DNA of 64,000 bases from NCBI RefSeq assembly GCF_001310275.1, contig NZ_LGYZ01000088.1, positions 170,394 to 234,393 of the forward strand. Reading direction: 5' to 3'. Position 1 is the stretch's first letter. Every line of letters begins with the position of its first letter. The DNA comes from Nocardia arizonensis (lineage in GTDB: Bacteria > Actinomycetota > Actinomycetes > Mycobacteriales > Mycobacteriaceae). This document shows positions 60,846 to 64,000 of this stretch, piece after piece. A program made the position numbers and the translations under genes. The notes under the pieces are model-generated. The model ran no database searches. It had not been told where the DNA came from and saw only the letters and a list, made by a program, of their open reading frames with translations.

Positions 60846-61973
60846 TCACAGTTCCGGCAGCTCGTAATCACCGACCTGTGCCGCCAGCACGGCCAGATGG
60901 TCGAGTCCGCCGCCGAGGGTCCGCTCGATCGCGGTCAGCCGCGCCGTGTAGTGACCCACCGGATATTCGGCGGTGACGCCGATACCGCCGTGCATCTGGA
61001 TGGCCTCCTGGCCGACGTGCCGCGCGGCGCGGCCGACCTGCAACCGCGCACGGGAGGTGACCACCGGGTCCACCCTGCCGTCGGCCAGCGCCGCCGTCGC
61101 GTAAAGGCTCGCGCTGCGGGCGAGTTCCAACGAGACGTACATGTTCGCCGCGCGCTGGGTCAGAGTCTGGAATTTCGACAGGGTGACCCCGAACTGCTTG
61201 CGGGTCCCGAGATAGTCGGTGGTCAGCCGCAGCGCCTCCGCCATCGCGCCGATCGACTCCGCGCACAGCAGCGCGTGTGCGCCCGCCAGCGCCGCGGCCA
61301 CGTGCCCGGAGGCGTCCGGTGCGGAGCCGAGCAGTTCGGCCGGTGCGTTGTCGAGATCGATCTGGGCACCGCGCAATCCGTCCACGGTGCGGTAGGCGCG
61401 GCGTCCGACGCCCGAGGCGGTCGGGTCGACCAGGAACAGACCGATTCCGCCGCCGGGCAGTGTCGCGCTGACGACCAACTGGTCTGCGGCATCACCGTGC
61501 GGCACCGGATTCTTGGTGCCGGTGAGGCTATAGGAACCGGCGTTCTCCGTTGCGGTCGTGTCGATCTCGGTGGACGGCCAGCGCACTCCGGGTTCGGCGT
61601 GGGCGAAGGCGAGCAGGGTGCCGCCGCCGATGAGTTCGGGCAGGACGCGCCCGCGCTGCTCCTCGGTGCCCGCCAGGGCCACCAGGGCGCCCGGCACGTA
61701 GACCGCGTCCACGATGGGTTCCGGCGCGAGCCTGCGCCCGACCTCCTCGAGCACCACCATCGCCTCGACCGGTCCGGCGCCGACGCCGCCGTCGGCCTCG
61801 GTGAAGGGCAGTCCGAGCACGCCGAGTTCGGCGAGCTGCTTCCAGACGTCGCGGCTCCAGCCGAGTTCGGTGTCGATCACCCGAAGGCGGGTCTCCGAAT
61901 CGTAGGCGCGGGCCAGCAGGTCGCGGACCGTGTCGCGCAGCATGACCTGTTCGTCGGTGAGTTCGAAATCCAT
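60846..61973 (-). CDS. Acyl-CoA dehydrogenase subunit (short partner)
   Basis: 375 residues. N-terminal helices MDFELTDEQVMLRDTVRDLL, the middle beta domain with FAHAEPGVRWPS, and a C-terminal four-helix domain with RKQFGVTLSKFQTLTQRAAN and QMHGGIGVTAEYPVGHYTAR. The C-terminus lacks the IYEGTSEIQR-like segment that carries the active-site Glu or Gly in ordinary enzymes, as in the non-catalytic-type subunits of mycobacterial alpha2-beta2 FadE enzymes. It starts 10 bp after its partner. Possible role: side-chain degradation of sterols or other polycyclic or branched substrates. Confidence 0.9.
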   Translation of the reverse strand: MDFELTDEQVMLRDTVRDLLARAYDSETRLRVIDTELGWSRDVWKQLAELGVLGLPFTEADGGVGAGPVEAMVVLEEVGRRLAPEPIVDAVYVPGALVALAGTEEQRGRVLPELIGGGTLLAFAHAEPGVRWPSTEIDTTATENAGSYSLTGTKNPVPHGDAADQLVVSATLPGGGIGLFLVDPTASGVGRRAYRTVDGLRGAQIDLDNAPAELLGSAPDASGHVAAALAGAHALLCAESIGAMAEALRLTTDYLGTRKQFGVTLSKFQTLTQRAANMYVSLELARSASLYATAALADGRVDPVVTSRARLQVGRAARHVGQEAIQMHGGIGVTAEYPVGHYTARLTAIERTLGGGLDHLAVLAAQVGDYELPEL

Positions 61974-61983
61974 GACTCGCGCC

Positions 61984-63156
61984 TCACAATCCGAGGATCG
62001 TGGAGGCGATGATGGTGCGCTGCACCTCGCTCGAACCTCCGTAGATGGTTGTCTTGCGGTAGTTCAGGTAGCCCGGACCGCTGCGCTGGGCCCAGCCGGG
62101 TGAGGAGATGCCCTCCGCGGCCACCGGGATTGCGTCCTGACCCGCGATGTCGAGCAGCAGTTCGGTTGCGGCCTGCTGCAATTCGGAGCCGCGCAGCTTG
62201 AGCACCGAGGAGGCCGGATTCGGCTTGCCTTCGGTGGAATCGGAGACCACGCGCAATTGCGTCAGCTCCAGGGACAGCAGTTCGTTCTCCAGCTCGGCGA
62301 CCCGGGCGGCGAACAGCGGGTCATCGAGCAGCGTGCCCGATCCGTGGCGGATGGTGCGGGCGTACTCCTTGGCGACCCCGATCTTGACCTTGGTACGGCC
62401 GACGCCGGTGATACCGGTGCGCTCGTTGCCGAGCAGGAACTTCGCGTAGGTCCAGCCCATGTTCTCCTCGCCGACCAGCTGATCGGCAGGCACGCGGACG
62501 TTCTCGAAGAAGACCTCGTTGACCTCGTATCCGCCGTCGATCAGTTTGATCGGGCGGATCGTGACGCCGGGGCTCTTGACATCGAACAACAGGAACGAGA
62601 TGCCCGCCTGCTTCTTCGGCGCGTTCGGATCGGTGCGTACGAGACAGAAGATCCAATCCGCGTGCTGCGCCAGCGTGGTCCATATCTTCTGGCCGTTGAC
62701 GATGTAGGAGTCGCCGTCGCGGACCGCGGTGGTGCGCAGCGAGGCGAGGTCGGAGCCCGCGTCGGGTTCGGAGAAGCCCTGGCACCACCAGATGTCGAGG
62801 GCGGCGGTCGGCGGCAGGAAGCGCTGCTTGAGTTCCTCGGAGCCGAAGTGCGCGATGACGGGCCCGACCATCTGGGCGTTGAAGGTCAGCGGTTCGGGCA
62901 CCGAGGCGAGCTGCATCTCGTCCTGCCAGATGTGGCGCTGCATCGGCGTCCAGTCCTTGCCGCCCCACCGCACGGGCCAGTTCGGCACGGCGATGCCGCG
63001 CTCGTGCAGGATCTTGTGCGAGGTGACGATCTGGTCGCGGGTCAGCTCGTGGCCGTACTTCACGCGCTCGCGGATGACGGCGGGAATCTCGGAGCGGTAG
63101 AACTGGCGCAGTTCGTCGCGGAAGGCGACCTCGTCGGGGGACAGGGATATTTTCAT
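61984..63156 (-). CDS. Acyl-CoA dehydrogenase subunit (partner with FAD signature)
   Basis: 390 residues. MKISLSPDEVAFRDELRQFY at the start, the FAD/substrate motif WWCQGFSEPDAGSDLASLRT, VNGQKIWTTLAQHADW and the C-terminal TIYGGSSEVQRTIIAST. Gly replaces the Glu of the MCAD-type IYEGTSE motif; a Glu in LLGNERTGITG could be the catalytic base, as in isovaleryl-CoA-type enzymes; that is inference. GGGAG 6 nt upstream decides ATG 63156 over TTG 63162. Operon with the next subunit, as in FadE heterotetramers. Confidence 0.92.
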   Translation of the reverse strand: MKISLSPDEVAFRDELRQFYRSEIPAVIRERVKYGHELTRDQIVTSHKILHERGIAVPNWPVRWGGKDWTPMQRHIWQDEMQLASVPEPLTFNAQMVGPVIAHFGSEELKQRFLPPTAALDIWWCQGFSEPDAGSDLASLRTTAVRDGDSYIVNGQKIWTTLAQHADWIFCLVRTDPNAPKKQAGISFLLFDVKSPGVTIRPIKLIDGGYEVNEVFFENVRVPADQLVGEENMGWTYAKFLLGNERTGITGVGRTKVKIGVAKEYARTIRHGSGTLLDDPLFAARVAELENELLSLELTQLRVVSDSTEGKPNPASSVLKLRGSELQQAATELLLDIAGQDAIPVAAEGISSPGWAQRSGPGYLNYRKTTIYGGSSEVQRTIIASTILGL

Positions 63157-63244
63157 ACACAACTCCCGTGGTGTCTCGTACGTCCGACTGAAACCCTACC
63201 CCTCGGTAATCTCTCACTGTCGACAGGATCACACACCGGATTGC

Positions 63245-63256
63245 CTCGAATTCGAG
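63245..63256. promoter_or_regulatory. Perfect palindrome between acyl-CoA dehydrogenase operon and secreted-protein gene
   Basis: CTCGAATTCGAG, a perfect 12-bp palindrome flanked by TTGC and CAA, about 90 bp upstream of the dehydrogenase start. Possible operator for a fatty-acid or sterol repressor. It does not match the KstR consensus as I remember it. Confidence 0.35.
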
Positions 63257-63388
63257 CAAATACCTGGCGAACATCGGGTCGGGTGGGGGCGATACGGACT
63301 CGATCACCTCGCCACCCGCGCCGCCGAACTGGTACGTTGCTGCCTTGGGTCCGGGAAACCCACGCTCGGCAGGTAAGGGAGTCATCTG

Positions 63389-64000
63389 GTGTACGGCAGG
63401 ACCATCGCGCGCGCGGCCGCGGCACTCACCTCACTCGGCGTCGGCGCGGTCCTCGTCTCGGGGCCCGCCACCGCCGAACCCGCCACCCCGGTGGACACCG
63501 CACTGGCCGCGCTCGCCGAACAGGCGGGCCCCGAGGCCGAAGCACGGGCCGGAGTCGGCGCGCTGAGCGAGTACACCCGACTCGTCGACATCGCCCAATT
63601 GCGTGACATCGCCGCCAATTTCGTGCCGTTCGCCTATGCCGCCCCCACCTTCGGCTGCGGCTCCAACGGTCCGATCACCACGATCATCGCCGCGGGCACC
63701 ACCGAGGGCAACAACCGCTACCAGGGCGTGAATCCCGAACCCGGCACGCTGCGCTTCAGCGCGGCCCCCGCGCACACCGGCGCGCCGCTGAACTCCGGTC
63801 TGGTCGTGGCCTGGATCAATATCAACAACGGCCGCAGCGGACTCGACACCCTCGACGATCGCACGGAGGTCGGGCTGCCCACGCTGTCGAAAACGGTCGA
63901 CCCGGGTCCGGGTACCGTGCTCGCCGCCATGTGGGGCGTCATCAACTACCCCTTCGCCAACTGCGTCATGACCCCGACAGTCGGCACCTTCGTGGTTCCA
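63389..64000 (+). CDS. Secreted protein of unknown function (cut by window end)
   Basis: 204 residues present, C-terminus beyond the window. Signal peptide MYGRTIARAAAALTSLGVGA with cleavage expected after ATA in VSGPATAEPATP. The mature part has FGCGSNGPITTIIAAGTTEG, two Cys (FGCGS, NCVMT) that could pair, and LVVAWININNGRSGL; this beta-rich layout resembles exported mycolata proteins of unknown function. GTG 63389 has GGGAG 7 nt upstream. Divergent from the acyl-CoA dehydrogenase operon. Confidence 0.8.
   Translation, partial: MYGRTIARAAAALTSLGVGAVLVSGPATAEPATPVDTALAALAEQAGPEAEARAGVGALSEYTRLVDIAQLRDIAANFVPFAYAAPTFGCGSNGPITTIIAAGTTEGNNRYQGVNPEPGTLRFSAAPAHTGAPLNSGLVVAWININNGRSGLDTLDDRTEVGLPTLSKTVDPGPGTVLAAMWGVINYPFANCVMTPTVGTFVVP

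Noticed and set aside
1..64000. Prophage, insertion sequence or integrative element
   Set aside because: No integrase, transposase, phage structural gene, tRNA attachment site or terminal repeats were seen; most of the window is syntenic core chromosome.

Overview
The window is high-GC actinobacterial chromosome from a mycolic-acid bacterium, most likely Nocardia or a close relative. Two things point there. The first is gene order: mtrB-mtrA-tmk-sahH, then alkB-rubA-rubB-TetR, whiB2 with pmm and manA, fbiA-fbiB, and manC-wbbL-rmlD followed by an LCP-family gene and a TIGR03089 gene. This is the arrangement I recall from the Mycobacterium tuberculosis Rv3245c-Rv3268 region. The second is accessory content typical of Nocardia/Rhodococcus: a second alkB, P450, paired acyl-CoA dehydrogenases and many Ser/Thr kinases. 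I saw no rRNA, tRNA, insertion sequence, integrase, CRISPR array or replication origin. All assignments come from reading the sequence and remembered families; no search was run.

Region by region. 1-4137 (minus): the MtrAB two-component system (mtrB cut by the window edge), thymidylate kinase and S-adenosylhomocysteine hydrolase. 4259-7863 (minus): alkane oxidation, with one stand-alone AlkB, then a TetR regulator downstream of a tightly overlapping alkB-rubA-rubB unit. 8084-10952 (minus): coenzyme F420 synthesis (fbiA, fbiB) with an overlapping Nudix gene. 11297-17799 (plus): WhiB2, two small conserved proteins, phosphomannomutase, a TobH-like protein, mannose-6-phosphate isomerase and a cation-efflux protein. 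17866-20759: a large sensor kinase with a duplicated, apparently degenerate second half, and its response regulator. 20760-21686 is nearly gene-free and holds two strong hairpins. 21687-22675: two overlapping small genes of unknown function. 22726-29853: a CrtI-like oxidoreductase, GDP-mannose and rhamnose/arabinogalactan linker genes (manC, wbbL, rmlD), then an LCP ligase and a TIGR03089 protein. 29960-34543: P450, carboxylesterase, small metal/redox proteins, and a two-gene unit (SMC/Rad50-like ATPase plus a 152-residue partner).

The accessory centre of interest is 34085-55238. A YehL-type MoxR/VWA module (SWIM-DUF5691 fusion, MoxR ATPase, DUF5682 protein, VWA protein) is followed directly by a Ser/Thr kinase fused to an ADP-ribosylglycohydrolase. 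After an ABC exporter and a glutathione peroxidase come two more kinases with closely related catalytic domains. The SMC-like pair lies just upstream of the module on the other strand. The rest is housekeeping and catabolism: endonuclease IV, a CoA-transferase/lyase operon containing a doubly coupled 55-codon ORF, a GNAT enzyme, small envelope proteins, an acyl-CoA dehydrogenase pair and a truncated secreted protein.

At least twelve genes have a TANNNT -10 element only 6-8 nt before the start codon, so leaderless mRNAs appear common here. I used this to choose several starts.
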